Shown: one piece after another, positions 47,415 through 58,243 of the stretch
Layout: every line of letters starts with the position of its first letter
Numbering within the stretch: position 1 is the stretch's first letter
Assembly (NCBI RefSeq): GCF_003086295.3
Contig: NC_092046.1
Coordinates: 106,867,363-106,931,362 of the forward strand
DNA: 64,000 nt
Source of the DNA: Arachis hypogaea
Lineage: Eukaryota > Streptophyta > Magnoliopsida > Fabales > Fabaceae
Direction: 5' to 3'
Translations under genes and position numbers: made by a program
Notes under the pieces: model-generated
Databases searched by the model: none
The model's input: only the letters and a program-made list of their open reading frames with translations
Told to the model about the DNA's origin: nothing

Positions 47415-49096
47415 TGATGGGTTATTTTGATGAGAAACGAATTTCTCACAAAACACCACAAACTAACCGGCAAGTGTACCGGGTCGTATCAAGTAATAAA
47501 AACTCACGGGAGTGAGGTCGATCCCACAGGGATTGAAAGATTGAGCAATTTTAGTTTAGTGGTTGATTTAGTCAAGCGAATCAAGTGTTGGTTGAGTGAT
47601 TTGTGACTTGCAGAATGTAAATTGCATTGAAGTAAAGAAAACAAGAAATAAATGGCTGAAACTTAAAGAACAAGAAACTAAATGGCAGAAACTTAAAGTG
47701 CAAGAAATGTAAATTACGGAATCTTAAATGACAAGAAATGTAAATTGCTTGAAATGTAAAGGGGATTGGGATGTGGATTTGCAGAAATTAAACAAGGAAA
47801 AACTAAATTGCATCAAACAGAAGAGTAAAAGGGAATTGGGATTGAACCGGATCTTATAACAGAAAAGTAAATGAACAAGGAAAGCAATAAACAGAGAATT
47901 GAAATGGGAATTTAGATCTCAGGACCTAGAGACTAGAAAACAAAGTCTAGATCTCAATGCCTTCCTAGATCCAACAAGAACAATTGAAAGGAAATTGTAA
48001 ATTGCAAAGAAAAGAGATGAAGAACAATGAACCGGAAATGAAATTCAATTAACAGTAAAGTAAAGAAACAGAGAGATCCAAGATTGAGATTGAAACAGAA
48101 TTTCTTCAATTCTCCAATCCAAGATCCAAGACAAAAGTAAAATGAAATTGCAAGTAAAAGGAAACAAAGAAATTCAAGTTCACTCAGTAACAAAAGCTTC
48201 TCCAAAAACTATTATGAAAATTCTAAAAGGAAAGCCCCCTTAATAACTTGAATTCTATCCTATTTATACACTTTCCAAAATGATCTTCAAGCCTTGAGTT
48301 GGGCCTTTGTTCTTGGTGGAATTGGGTTGAAAGAGGCCTTGGTTGATTGCTCTTGAAGTTTGAAGAAGAACCGAAGTGAACCAATTGAACCGGAAATGAA
48401 GTTAGCCAAAGTTGGTTTCAACGTTAGGGCCAAAGTTAGGGGTCTAACTTTGACCCCAACTTTTCATAGCAGCAACCCACATCCTTCTGGTTTGGACGTT
48501 GGTGCCAACGTTAGGGGTCTAACTTTGACCCTAACGTTGGCAATGCTTTGTGCTAGTGGTGCCAACGTTAGCCTCCAAGTTAGGGGGCTAACGTTGGCGC
48601 AAACGTTGGCCTTCCTCCTTTGTAATTCAAGTGCCAACGTTAGCCTCCAAGTTAGGGGGCTAACGTTGGCGCAAACGTTGGCCTTCCCCCTTTGTAATTT
48701 ATGTGCCAACGTTAGCCTCCAAGTTAGGGGGCTAACGTTGGCTCAAACGTGGGGAGCCCAGGGAGTACTTCATGCCCAACGTTAGCCTCCAAGTTAGGGG
48801 GCTAACGTTGGGGCTAACTTCATGCCTCCAGGATCAACTTCCATTCTTCACTTCTAGCCATTCCTCTTTGCTTCAACCTTTCTCCAAGCTTTCTTCACCT
48901 ATCATTAATCAACCAAACTTATCAAAGCTATGCTCAAAATCATGAGATATTCATTCTTTCATAATATGCAACAAATATAGCATAAAACCTCATGAAATGG
49001 AATAAATTCATATATGGTTGGTTCAAGAAAGTGCATAATATTAATGAAAACTGAAGAAAAAGACTAGCTAAAATATGCTAGGATGACTTGTCATCA
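47415..49096 (-). repeat. 5' LTR of M
   Basis: 1682 bp. TATA box at 48260-48268 (minus strand). Array at 48405-48819. Differs from the 3' LTR by the 47 bp loss and a handful of substitutions seen by eye. Confidence 0.92.
48405..48819. repeat. AACGTT inverted-repeat array in M 5' LTR
   Basis: Same units as 44660-45074, offset by 3745 bp, with very few differences. Confidence 0.88.
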
Positions 49097-50573
49097 AGAG
49101 GCTGAAGAAGGACTGCAGATGCTATTGGATTCTGACCTCCCTGCACTCAAAGTGGATTTTCTGGAGCTATAGGAGTCCAAATGGCACGCTCTCAATTGCG
49201 TTGGAAAGTAGACATCCAGGGATTTCTAGCAATATATAATAGTCCATACTTTTCCCGAGTTTAGATGACGAAAACTTGCATTCAACGCCAGCTCTGTGCC
49301 CTATTCTGGAGTTAAATGCCAGAAATAGGTTGCAAAGCAGAGTTAAACGCCAGAAACAAGTTACGAACTGGCGTTTAACTCCAAGAAAGACCTCTACACG
49401 TGAAAGCTTCAATGCTCAGCCCAAGCACACACCAAGTGGGCCCGGGAGTGGATTTCTGCATCATTTACTTATTTCTGTAACCCTAGTAACTAGTTTAGTA
49501 TAAATGGAACTTTTTACTATCATCTTTGGATCATCTGGTGATATTTTGTTAATCTTTAGATCATTTTGTACACGTTTAGGGGGCTGGCCATTCGGCCATG
49601 CCTGGACCTTGCTCTTATGTATTTTCAACGGTTGAGTTTCTACACACCATAAATTAAGGTATGGAGCTCTGCTGTTCCTCATGAAATTAATGCAAAGTAC
49701 TATTGTTTTTCTATTCAACTCAAGCCTATTTCTTCTCTAAGATATTCATTCGCACACAAGAACATGATGAATGTGATGATTATGTGACGCTCATCACCAT
49801 TCTCACTTATGAATGCGTGCCTGACAAACACTTTCGTTCTACATGAAAGTAAGCTTGAATGCATATCTCTTAGCCTCCTGATCGTGAGATCAGAGTCTTC
49901 GTGGTATAGGCTAGAATTATTGGTGGCCATTCTTGAGATCCAGAAAGTCTAACCCTTGTCTGTGCTATTCCGAGTAGGATCTGGGAAGGGATGGCTGTGA
50001 CGAGCTTCAAACTCGCGAGTGCTGGGCATAGTGACAGACACAAAAGGATCACTGGATCCTATTCCAGCATGATCGAGAACCGACAGATGATTAGCCATGC
50101 GGTGACAGCGCATTTGGACCATTTTTACTGAGAGGACGGGATATAGCCATTGACAACGGTGATGCCCAATATACAGCTTGCTATGGAAAGGAGTAGGAAG
50201 GATTGGATGAAAGCAGTAGGAAATCAGAGATTCAGAAGGAACTAAGCATCTCCATACGCTTATCTGAAATTCTCACCAATGAATTACATAAGTATCTCTA
50301 TCTTTATTTTACGTTTTATTTATCTTTTAATTATTAAAACTCTATAACCATTTGAATCTGCCTGACTGAGATTTACAAGGTGACCATAACTTGCTTTAAG
50401 CCGACAATCTCCATGGGATCGACCCTTACTCACATAAGGTTTATTACTTGAACGACCCAGTGCACTTGCTGGTTAGTTGTGCGAGGTTGTGACAAACAAC
50501 TAAGATTATGAACGTGCGTATTAAGTCTTTAACGCCGTTACCAAGGAATGAACGATCACGATTTCGTGCACCA
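49097..50573 (+). repeat. 3' LTR of E1, second part
   Basis: Continues the LTR broken at 43669: degraded GGCGTT array at 49280-49385, TATAAATGG at 49499, end TTTCGTGCACCA. Followed by the target copy CTTGC. Confidence 0.92.
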
Positions 50574-50578
50574 CTTGC

Positions 50579-50731
50579 CAATGTAGGAAATGGGATTGGT
50601 TGAGCCACTTCCTCTAAGACTTGCTCTTTTCTAGGGACTTGACTCCTTGGTTGAGGGTTTTCATCTTCAACTATCACATGTGATTCCTCCTCCTCTTCAA
50701 TTTCTTCAATCTCAACTCCATCTTCCTCTTG
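50579..50731 (-). pseudogene. H1 gag/protease linker fragment
   Basis: A short H1 remnant between E1 and E2. The minus strand encodes a very acidic segment (EEIEEEEESHVIVEDENPQP) followed by PRKEQVLEEVAQPIPFPT, as is usual before the protease of Athila elements. The frame runs on into 35260 across E1. Confidence 0.8.
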
Positions 50732-50736
50732 AGCAA

Positions 50737-51100
50737 TGATGAGCGGATAATTTATACACTTTTTGGCATTATTTTTAGTATGTTTTTAGTAGGATCTAGT
50801 CACTTTTAGGGATGTTTTTATTAGTTTTTATGTTAAATTCATATTTTTGGACTTTACTATGAGTTTGTATGTTTTTCTGTGATTTCAGGTATTTTCTGGC
50901 TGAAATTGAGGGACTTGAGCAGAAATCAGATTCAGAGGTTGAAAAAGGACTGCTGATGCTGTTGGATTCTGACCTCCCTGCACTCAAAGTGGATTTTCTG
51001 GAGCTACAGAACTTTAAATGGCGCGCTTCCAATTGCTTTGGAAAGTAGACATCCAGGGCTTTCCAGAAATATATAATAGTCCATACTTTGGCCAAGAATA
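50737..51100 (+). repeat. Remnant of the E2 5' LTR
   Basis: Nearly the same as 55098-55461 of the 3' LTR, up to TTGGCCAAGAATA. The next base belongs to the gag-protease frame. Confidence 0.9.
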
Positions 51101-51905
51101 GACCACAGAGATTCCATTGAACCTCCTTATGCCCTTCATGAGCTCAGATGAGTATTCCTCTTCTGAAGAGAATGAGGATGTTACTGAAGAGCAAACTGCC
51201 AAGTTTCTTGGTGCAATCATGAAGTTGAATGCCAAATTATTTGGCATTGATACTTGGGAAGTTGAACCTCCCTTGTTCATCAATGAACTAAGTGATCTGG
51301 ATCAACTGACATTGCCTAAGAAGAGACAGGATCCTAGAAAGTTCATAATACCCTGTACCATAGGCACCATGATCTTTAAGGCTCTGTTTGACCTTGGTTC
51401 AGGAATAAACCTCATGCCCCTCTCTGTAATAGAGAAACTGGGAATCTATGGGGTACAAGCTGCTAAAATCTCATTAGAGATGGCAGACAGTTCAAGAAAA
51501 CAGGATTATGGACAAGTAGAGGACGTGTTAGTAAAGGTTGAAGGCCTTTACATCCCTGCTGATTTCATAGTCCTGGATACTGGAAAGGAAGAGGATGGAT
51601 CCATCATCCTAGGAAGACCTTTCCTGGCCACAGCAAGAGCTGTGATTGATGTTGACAGAGGTGAAATAGTCCTTCAATGGAATGAGGACTCCCTTGTGTT
51701 TAAAACTCAAGGATCTCCCTCTGCAACCATGGAGAGGAAGCAGAAAAAGCTTCTCTCAAAGCAGAGTCAACCAGAGCCCCCACAGTCAAACTCTAAGTTT
51801 GGTGTTGGGAGGCCACAACCAAACTCTAAATTTGGTGTTGAACTCCCATATCCAAACTCTAAGTTTGGTGTTGGAGAGTCTCAACAAAGCTCTGCACATC
51901 TGTAA
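51101..51905 (+). CDS. E2 protease-containing C-terminal part of gag-protease
   Basis: Open frame of about 265 codons without its own proper start (the 5' part is deleted). Acidic start (SSDEYSSSEENEDVTEEQ), then LFDLGSGINLMPLSVIEKLG with the protease Asp-Leu-Gly-Ser, and SIILGRPFLATARAVIDVDR. It ends with three 11-residue repeats containing NSKFGV. In this copy the codon that is a shared stop in E1 and E3 reads CAG (KKRQDP). Ends at TAA, 51903. Not expected to be made as such, since promoter, leader and start are gone. Confidence 0.88.
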
Positions 51906-51944
51906 GGCTCCATGAGAGCCCACTGTCAAGCTATTGACATTAAA

Positions 51945-51968
51945 GAAGCGCTTGTTGGGAGGCAACCC
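51945..51968 (+). promoter_or_regulatory. Conserved hairpin motif in E2
   Basis: Same motif and spacing as in E1 and E3: about 40 bp after the stop of the protease frame. Confidence 0.65.
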
Positions 51969-52109
51969 AATTTTTATTTATCTAACTATATTTTTCTTAG
52001 TTATATGTCTTTGTAGGTTCATGATCATGTGGAGTCACAAAATAAATATAAAAATTGAAAACAGAATCAAAAACAGCAGAAGAAAAATCACACCCTGGAG
52101 GAGCATCAG

Positions 52110-52300
52110 TCTGGCGTTCAGCGCCAGAATAGAGCATGGTTCTGGCGCTGAACGCCCAAAATGGGCAGCTTCTGGGCGCTGAACGCCAGAACAGGCATGG
52201 ATCTGGCGTTCAACGCCAGAAATGGCACACAAATGGGCGTTGAACGCCCAAAATGGCCACCAACCTGGCGCTGAACGCCCAGAGTTGTGCGCAAAGGCAT
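52110..52300. repeat. Internal palindrome array of E2
   Basis: Units CTGGCGTTCAGCGCCAG, CTGGCGCTGAACGCCCA, GGGCGTTGAACGCCC and similar. Stem changes between GGCGTT/AACGCC and GGCGCTG-type forms. It ends about 310 bp before a TATA box. Confidence 0.87.
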
Positions 52301-52611
52301 TTTTACATGCCTAATGGGTGCAGGGATGTAAATCCTTGACCACCTCAGGATCTGTGGACCCCACAGGATCCCCACCTACCTCCACTCTCTTCTTCTCACC
52401 ACTCTCTTTCACACAACCCCATAAACACTCTTCCCCAAAAACCCTTCACCAATCACCTCAATTTCTCTTCCCCATCACCTCTTCACCACTCACATCCATC
52501 CACTCTTCCCCATAAACCTACCTCATAAACCCCACCTACCTTCAAAATTCAAAACCAATTTCCCACCCAAACCCTCCCATATGGCCGAAACCTTTCCCCC
52601 CCTCCCTTCCC

Positions 52612-52620
52612 TATATAAAG
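52612..52620 (+). promoter_or_regulatory. Possible internal TATA box of E2
   Basis: TATATAAAG in CTTCCCTATATAAAGCCC, a strong plant TATA context, 190 bp before the ATG of the third ORF. The region between is C/T-rich, as in plant leaders. I do not see this box in E1. Confidence 0.5.
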
Positions 52621-52809
52621 CCCTCCACTCTTCATCAAATTCACACAACACACCCCTCTACACCCTTCTTGGCCGAAACACTTCCCACTCTCCCTCTCCT
52701 CCATTTCTTCTTCTTCATCATCTATTCTTTCTTCTCTTGCTCGAGGGCGAGCAAAATTCTAAGTTTGGTGTGGTAAAAGCATAAGCTTTTTGTTTTTCCA
52801 TTACCATTG

Positions 52810-53886
52810 ATGGCACCTAAGACCGGAGAATCCTCTAGAAAGGGGAAGGGGAAGACAAAAGCTTCCACCTCCGAGTCATGGGAGATGGAAAGGTTCATCT
52901 CCAAAGCCCATCAAGACCACTTCTATGATGTTGTGGCCAAAAAGAAGGTGATCCCTGAGGTCCCTTTCAAACTCAAAAGAAATGAGTATCCGGAGATCCG
53001 ACATGAAATTCAAAGAAGAGGTTGGGAAGTTCTAACAAATCCCATCCAACAAGTCGGCATCCTAATGGTTCAAGAGTTCTATGCTAATGCATGGATCACC
53101 AAGAACCATGATCAAAGTAAGAACCCGGATCCAAAGAACTATATTACAATGGTTCGGGGGAAATACTTAGATTTTAGTCCGGAGAATGTGAGGTTGGCGT
53201 TTAACTTGCCCATGATGCAAGGAGATGAACGCCCCTACACTAGAAGGGTCAACTTTAATCAAAGGTTGGACCAAGTCCTCATGGACATATGTGTAGAAGG
53301 AGCTCAATGGAAGATTGACTCCAAAGGCAAGCCGGTTCAACTAAGAAGATTGGACCTCAAGCCTGTAGCTAGAGGATGGTTGGAGTTCATTCAATGCTCA
53401 ATCATTCCTACTAGCAACCGGTCTGAAGTTACTATAGACCGGGCCATCATGATCCATAGCATCATGATTGGAGAAGAGGTGGAAGTTCATGAGATTATAC
53501 CTCAAGAACTCTACAAGGTGGCTGACAAGTCCTCCACTATGGCAAGGTTAGCCTTTCCTCACCTCATTTGCCACCTATGCAATTTGGCTGGGATTGACAT
53601 AGAGGGAGATATCCTCATTAAAGAAGACAAGCCCATCACTAAGAAGAAGATGGAGCAAGCAAGAGAGCCCATTCATGGAGCTCAAGAGGCGCAAGAAGCT
53701 CATTACCATGAGATCCCGGAGATGCCTCAAATGCACTTTCCTCCACAAAATTATTGGGAGCAAATCAACACCTCCCTAGGAGAATTGAGTTCCAATATGG
53801 GACAACTAAGGGTGGAACATCAAGAGCACTCCATCATGCTTCATGAAATAAGAGAAGATCAAAAAGCAATGAGGGAGGAGCAATAA
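52810..53886 (+). CDS. E2 third ORF, intact (putative plant transposon protein domain)
   Basis: 358 codons, ATG at 52810 (MAPKTGESSRKGKGK). Very basic N-terminus (KGKGKTKAS), then a region with VQEFYANAWITKN, YITMVRGKYLDFSPENVRLAF, LRRLDLKPVARGWLEFIQCSI, and TIDRAIMIHSIMIGEEVEVHE. This order fits the putative plant transposon protein domain found downstream of pol in Athila elements. A C-terminal helical part (LSSNMGQLRVEHQEHSIMLH) could be a coiled coil. No signal peptide, no membrane helix, so an envelope function is not supported. Beyond the stop (TAA, 53884) the same frame goes on for about 20 codons with a basic end. Function unknown; the N-terminus could bind nucleic acid or act as a nuclear signal. 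Confidence 0.82.
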   Translation: MAPKTGESSRKGKGKTKASTSESWEMERFISKAHQDHFYDVVAKKKVIPEVPFKLKRNEYPEIRHEIQRRGWEVLTNPIQQVGILMVQEFYANAWITKNHDQSKNPDPKNYITMVRGKYLDFSPENVRLAFNLPMMQGDERPYTRRVNFNQRLDQVLMDICVEGAQWKIDSKGKPVQLRRLDLKPVARGWLEFIQCSIIPTSNRSEVTIDRAIMIHSIMIGEEVEVHEIIPQELYKVADKSSTMARLAFPHLICHLCNLAGIDIEGDILIKEDKPITKKKMEQAREPIHGAQEAQEAHYHEIPEMPQMHFPPQNYWEQINTSLGELSSNMGQLRVEHQEHSIMLHEIREDQKAMREEQ

Positions 53887-55097
53887 AGACAAGGAAGAGA
53901 CATAGAAGAGATCAAGGACATCATTGGTTCCTCAAGAAGGAAACGCCACCATCACTAAAGTGGATTCATTCCTTGTTCTTCTTTCTTCTGTTTTTCGTTT
54001 TCTATGTTATGTGCTTATCTATGTTTGTGTCTTCATTACATGATCATTAGTAGTTAGTAACTTTGTCTTAAAGTTATGAATGTCCTATGAATCCATCACC
54101 TCTCTTAAATGAAAAATGTTTTAATTCAAAAGAACAAGAAGTACATGAGTTTCGAATTTATCCTTGAACTTAGTTTAATTATATTGATGTTGTGACAATG
54201 CTTGTTTTCTGAATGAATGCTTGAACAGTGCATATGTCTTTTGAAGTTGTTGTTTAAGAATGTTAAATATGTTGGCTCTTGAAAGAATGATGACTAGGAG
54301 ACATGTTATTTGATAATCTGAAAAATCATAAAAATGATTCTTGAAGCAAGAAAAAGTAGCAAAGAGCAAAGCTTGCAGAAAAAAAAATAGGAAAAAAAAA
54401 TTGAAAGAAAAAGCAAGCAGAAAAAGCCAAAAGCTCTTAAAACCAAGAGGCAAGAGCAAGAAGCCAATAACCCTTAAAACTAAAAGGCAAGGGCAATAAA
54501 AAGGATCCCAAGGCTTTGAGCATCAGTGGATAGGAGAGCCTAAAAGGAATAAAATCCTGGTCTAAGCGGCTAAACCAAGCTGTCCCTAACCATGTGCTTG
54601 TGGTGTGTAGGTGTCAAGTGAAAACTTGAGACTGAGCGGTTAAAGTCAAGGTCCAAAGCAAAAAAAAAAAAGAGTGTGCTTAAGAACCCTGGACACCTCT
54701 AATTGGGGACTTTAGCAAAGCTGAGTCACAATCTGAAAAGGTTCACCCAATTATGTGTCTGTGGCATTTATGTATCCGGTGGTAATACTGGAAAACAAAG
54801 TGCTTAGGGCCACGGCCAAGACTCATAAAGAAGCTGTGTTCAAGAATCATCATACTGAACTAGGAGAGTCAATAACACTATTCGAAATCTGAAGTTCCTA
54901 TAGATGCCAATCATTCTAAACTTCAATGGATAAAGTGAGATGCCAAAACTATTCAAGAGGCAAAAAGCTATAAGTCCCGCTCATATGATTGAAGCTCTGT
55001 TTCATTGATAGTTTGGAATTTATAGTATATTCTCTTCTTTTTATCCTATTTGATTTTTAGTTGCTTGGCGACAAGCAACAATTTAAGTTTGGTGTTG
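53887..55097 (+). other. E2 3' non-coding region and polypurine tract
   Basis: No gene. Collinear with 42307-43467. Ends with GGCGACAAGCAACAATTTAAG and TTTGGTGTTG next to the LTR. Confidence 0.75.
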
Positions 55098-55472
55098 TGA
55101 TGAGCGGATAATTTATACACTTTTTGGCATTGTTTTTAGTATGTTTTTAGTAGGATCTAGTCACTTTTAGGGATGTTTTCATTAATTTTTATGTTAAATT
55201 CACATTTCTGGACTTTACTATGAGTTTGTATGTTTTACTGTGATTTCAGGTATTTTCTGGCTGAAATTGAGGGACTTAAGCAGAAATCAGATTCAGAGGT
55301 TGAAAAAGGACTGCTGATGCTGTTGGATTCTGACCTCCCTGCACTTAAAGTGGATTTTCTGGAGCTACATAACTCGAAATGGCGCGATTCCAATTTCTTT
55401 GGAAAGTAGACATCCAGGGCTTTCCAGAAATATATAATAGTCCATACTTTGGCCAAGAATAAATGACGTAAA

Positions 55473-55585
55473 CTGGCGTTCAACGCCAGCTCTCTGCCCA
55501 AATCTGGCGTCCAGCGCCAGAAAAGGAGCCAAAACCAGAGTTGAACGCCCAAACTGGCACAAAAGCTGGCGTTCAACTCCACAAA
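55473..55585. repeat. U3 palindrome array in E2 3' LTR
   Basis: Units CTGGCGTTCAACGCCAG, CTGGCGTCCAGCGCCAG and variants with only one arm conserved. Ends about 110 bp before the TATA box at 55698. Confidence 0.82.
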
Positions 55586-56759
55586 TGGCCTCTGCACGTG
55601 CAACACTCAAGCTCAGCCCAAACACACACCAAGTGGGCCCAGGAAGTAGATTTATGCATCAATTACTTACTCATGTAAACCCTAGTGACTAGTTTATTAT
55701 AAATAGGATCTTTTACTAGTCTTTTTGACATCTTTGGTCTCAGTTTTAATCCATTGTTCATCTTAGGAGACTATTGATCACGCTTTAGGGGGCTGGCCAT
55801 CTCGGCCATGCCTGGACCTTCACTTATGTATTTTCATACGGTAGAGTTTCTACACTCCATAGATTAAGGTGTGGAGCTCTGCTGTTCCTCAAAGATTAAT
55901 GCAAAGTACTACTGTTTTCTATTCAATTCATCTTATTTCGCTTCTAAGATATCCATTCGCACCCAAGAACGTGATGAAGGTGATGATTATGTGTGACGCT
56001 CATCACTATTCTCCCCTATGAACACGTGCCTGACAAACACTTCCGTTCTACATGAAATAAGCTAGAATGAATATCTCTTAGATCTCCTAACCAGAATCTT
56101 CGTGGCGTAAGCTAGAATGATGGCGTCATTCAAGAGAATCCGGAAAGTCTAAACCTTGTCTGTGGTATTCCGAGTAGGATTCAATGAATGAATGACTGTG
56201 ACGAGCTCCAAACTCGCGATTGCAGGGCGTTAGTGACAGACGCAAAAGGATAGTAAATCCTATTCCAGCATGATCGAGAACCGACAGATGAATAGCCGTG
56301 CCGTGACAGGGTGCCTGAGCATATTTCTCACTGAGAGGATAAGATGAAGCCATTGGCAAGGGTGATGCCTCCAGACGATTAGCCGTGCCGTGACAGGGCA
56401 TTGGATCATTTTCCCGAGAGATGACCGAAAGTAGCCATTGACAGTGGTGATGTATCACATAAAGCCAGCCATGGAAAGGAGTAAGACTGATTGGATGAAG
56501 ATAGCAGGAAAGCAGAGGTTCAGAGGAACGAAAAGCATCTCCATTCGCTTATCTGAAATTCCTACCAATGATTTACATAAGTACCTCTATCCCTATTCTA
56601 TTATTTATTATTCGAAAACACCATTATCAATTTATATCTACCTAACTGAGATTTGCAAGGTGACCATAGCTTGATTCATACCAACAATCTCCGTGGGATT
56701 CGACCCTTACTCACATAAGGTATTACTTGGACGACCCAGTGCACTTGCTGGTTAGTTGT

Positions 56760-56925
56760 ATCGAAGTTGTGAACCATGGTATTGGCACCATGTTCTTGGC
56801 GCCATTGCCAGGGAAAGAAGGAGCCATGAATTTTACATCATTAAAGTGTAATCACGATTACACGTACCAAGTTGCTCACGTTGCTGGGGATTGTTCGAGC
56901 CTGGACATCACAGTTTCGTGCACCA
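56760..56925 (+). repeat. Primer-site-like repeats at the end of the E2 LTR
   Basis: TTCTTGGCGCCATTGCCAGGG (near 56791) and, further on, CACGTTGCTGGGGATTGTTCG with GAGCCTGGACA (near 56872). The latter matches the primer site plus the first internal bases of E3 (GCCGTTGCCGGGGATTGTTCG then GAGTTTGGACA). Both are inside the LTR, before its true end. Confidence 0.7.
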
Positions 56926-56930
56926 AGCAA

Positions 56931-57629
56931 CTATCATTGGGCTAGGTGCCTTTGAGTCCATTTCTTTCAATTGAGTTCCGGACCTCAAGGTTATGGCATT
57001 AATGCCACCCTTGGGGTTGGGTAGAGGTTGAGAAGGTATGGGTTGGGTAGAGGTTGAGGCTTGAGGAGTAGGGGTAGAAGGTGGCTCCATGCGAGCAATG
57101 AGAGCTTGGAGGGTGGAAGTAAGACCATTAAGACTTGAGTTGAGTGTATTTTGGAGTTCCTTTTGCCCTTGGAGTATGGATCGGAGTGTGTCATCTTGAT
57201 TTGAAGAAGTAGAAGGATATGTGATTTGTGGTGCTTGGAGTTGGTTGGGTTGAGGTAGTTGTCTATGAGGGGGTATGTAGGTTTGATAGTTCCTTCCTTA
57301 GTTTGGTTGTTGGTTTGGAGGGTTTTGTGAATATCGGTTTTATGGAGTGTTGTTGTTCCATCTTTGGTTGCCTCCATTGTCCCTACCTCCATGATGATAA
57401 TTGTCCCGCCAACCTTGGTTGTAGCCATCCCTCCAACCTTGATTGGAGTCGTTACTCCTTTGGCTATAGTTGCCTCCTTGTTGGGGGTACCCTTAGTTGT
57501 AATTGCTGCCTTGTGAATGCTATCCTTGATTGGCACGTTCATAGTAGGAGCGATCATAAAAGTTGTGGGTAGCCGCTAGAGTGTTATCTTCTTGGAGACT
57601 TGGACACTCAACCGTGTACTGGGAGTAGC
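56931..57629 (-). pseudogene. gag: H1 gag C-terminal fragment
   Basis: Between E2 and E3. The minus strand shows a Gly/Asn/Gln-rich segment (YNQGWRDNYHHGGRDNGGNQ), then PQITYPSTSSNQDDTLRSIL and a Pro/Thr/Ser-rich stretch ending in the GGINAITLRSGTQL motif that stands between gag and protease in Athila elements. Several frameshifts and stops. The frame continues at 50731 across E2. The N-terminal gag is beyond E3. Confidence 0.82.
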
Positions 57630-58009
57630 ATGAGTGATGAGCGGATAATTTATACGCTTTTTGGCATTATTTTTAGTATGTTTTTAGTAGAATCTAGTTA
57701 CTTTTAGGGATGTTTTCATTAGTTTTTATGTTAAATTCACATTTCTGGACTTTACTATGAGTTTGTATGTTTTTCTGTGATTTCAGGTATTTTCTGGCTG
57801 AAATTGGGGGACTTGAGCAAAAATCAGATTCAGTGGTTGAAGAAGGACTGCTGATGCTGTTGGATTCTGACCTCCCTGCACTCAAAATGGATTTTTTCGA
57901 GCTACAGAACTCAAAATGGTGCGCTTCTAATTGCGTTGGAAAGTAGACATCCAGGGCTTTCCAGAAATATATAATAGTCCATACTTTACCCAAGTTTAGA
58001 TGATGCAAA

Positions 58010-58112
58010 CTGGCGTTCAACGTCAGCTCTCTGCCAAATTCTGGCATCCAGCGCCAGAAACAAGTTGCAAAGTGGAGTTCAACGCCCAAAATGGCACAAA
58101 AGTTGGCGTTCA
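58010..58112. repeat. U3 palindrome array in E3 5' LTR
   Basis: Units such as CTGGCGTTCAACGTCAG, CTGGCATCCAGCGCCAG and half-units GGAGTTCAACGCCC. Ends about 125 bp before the TATA box. Confidence 0.8.
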
Positions 58113-58234
58113 ACTCCAAGAATGACCTCTCCACGTGTAGACTTCAAGCTCAGCCCAAGCACACACCAAGTGGGCCCCGAAAGTGGATTTTTGCATCATT
58201 TACTTACTTCTGTAAACCCTAGTAGCTAGTTTAT

Positions 58235-58243
58235 TATAAATAG
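58235..58243 (+). promoter_or_regulatory. TATA box in E3 5' LTR
   Basis: TATAAATAG in AGTTTATTATAAATAG, at the same place as in E1 and E2. Confidence 0.75.

Larger units (their letters stand above)
43670..49096 (-). mobile_element. M: complete short non-autonomous LTR element
   Basis: 5427 bp with AGAGG on both sides (43665-43669 and 49097-49101). The LTRs are 43670-45398 and 47415-49096. On the minus strand: 5' LTR, primer site at 47391-47410, 2016 bp interior, purine tract, 3' LTR. No gag, protease or polymerase. The LTRs are almost the same, so this is the youngest insertion visible. Confidence 0.93.
35266..50573 (+). mobile_element. E1: complete non-autonomous Athila-type element, itself hit by M
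   Basis: Bordered by CTTGC at 35261-35265 and 50574-50578. Layout: 5' LTR, primer site, AT-rich leader, gag-protease frame, hairpin, palindrome array, third ORF, 3' non-coding, purine tract, 3' LTR (split by M). There is no reverse transcriptase or integrase between protease and the hairpin. The H1 coding frame continues across the insertion when E1 and one CTTGC are removed. Confidence 0.92.
50737..56925 (+). mobile_element. E2: non-autonomous element with a large 5' deletion
   Basis: AGCAA on both sides (50732-50736 and 56926-56930). Only the first 364 bp of the 5' LTR remain (50737-51100), and they join directly to the end of gag-protease (equivalent to about 62609 of E3). The primer site, leader and most of gag are lost. 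The 3' half is intact: protease frame, hairpin, array, third ORF, 3' LTR. Confidence 0.92.
55098..56925 (+). repeat. 3' LTR of E2
   Basis: 1828 bp, TGATGAGCGG...TTTCGTGCACCA. U3 array at 55473-55585, TATAAATAG at 55698. About 150 bp longer than in E1, partly because of additional sequence near the end that resembles primer sites (see 56760-56925) and a duplicated segment around 56350-56420 (GCCGTGCCGTGACAGG twice). Confidence 0.92.

Noticed and set aside
52810..53886. A true envelope glycoprotein
   Set aside because: The position fits the so-called env-like ORF of Athila elements, but no signal peptide, membrane helix or cysteine-rich ectodomain is visible.
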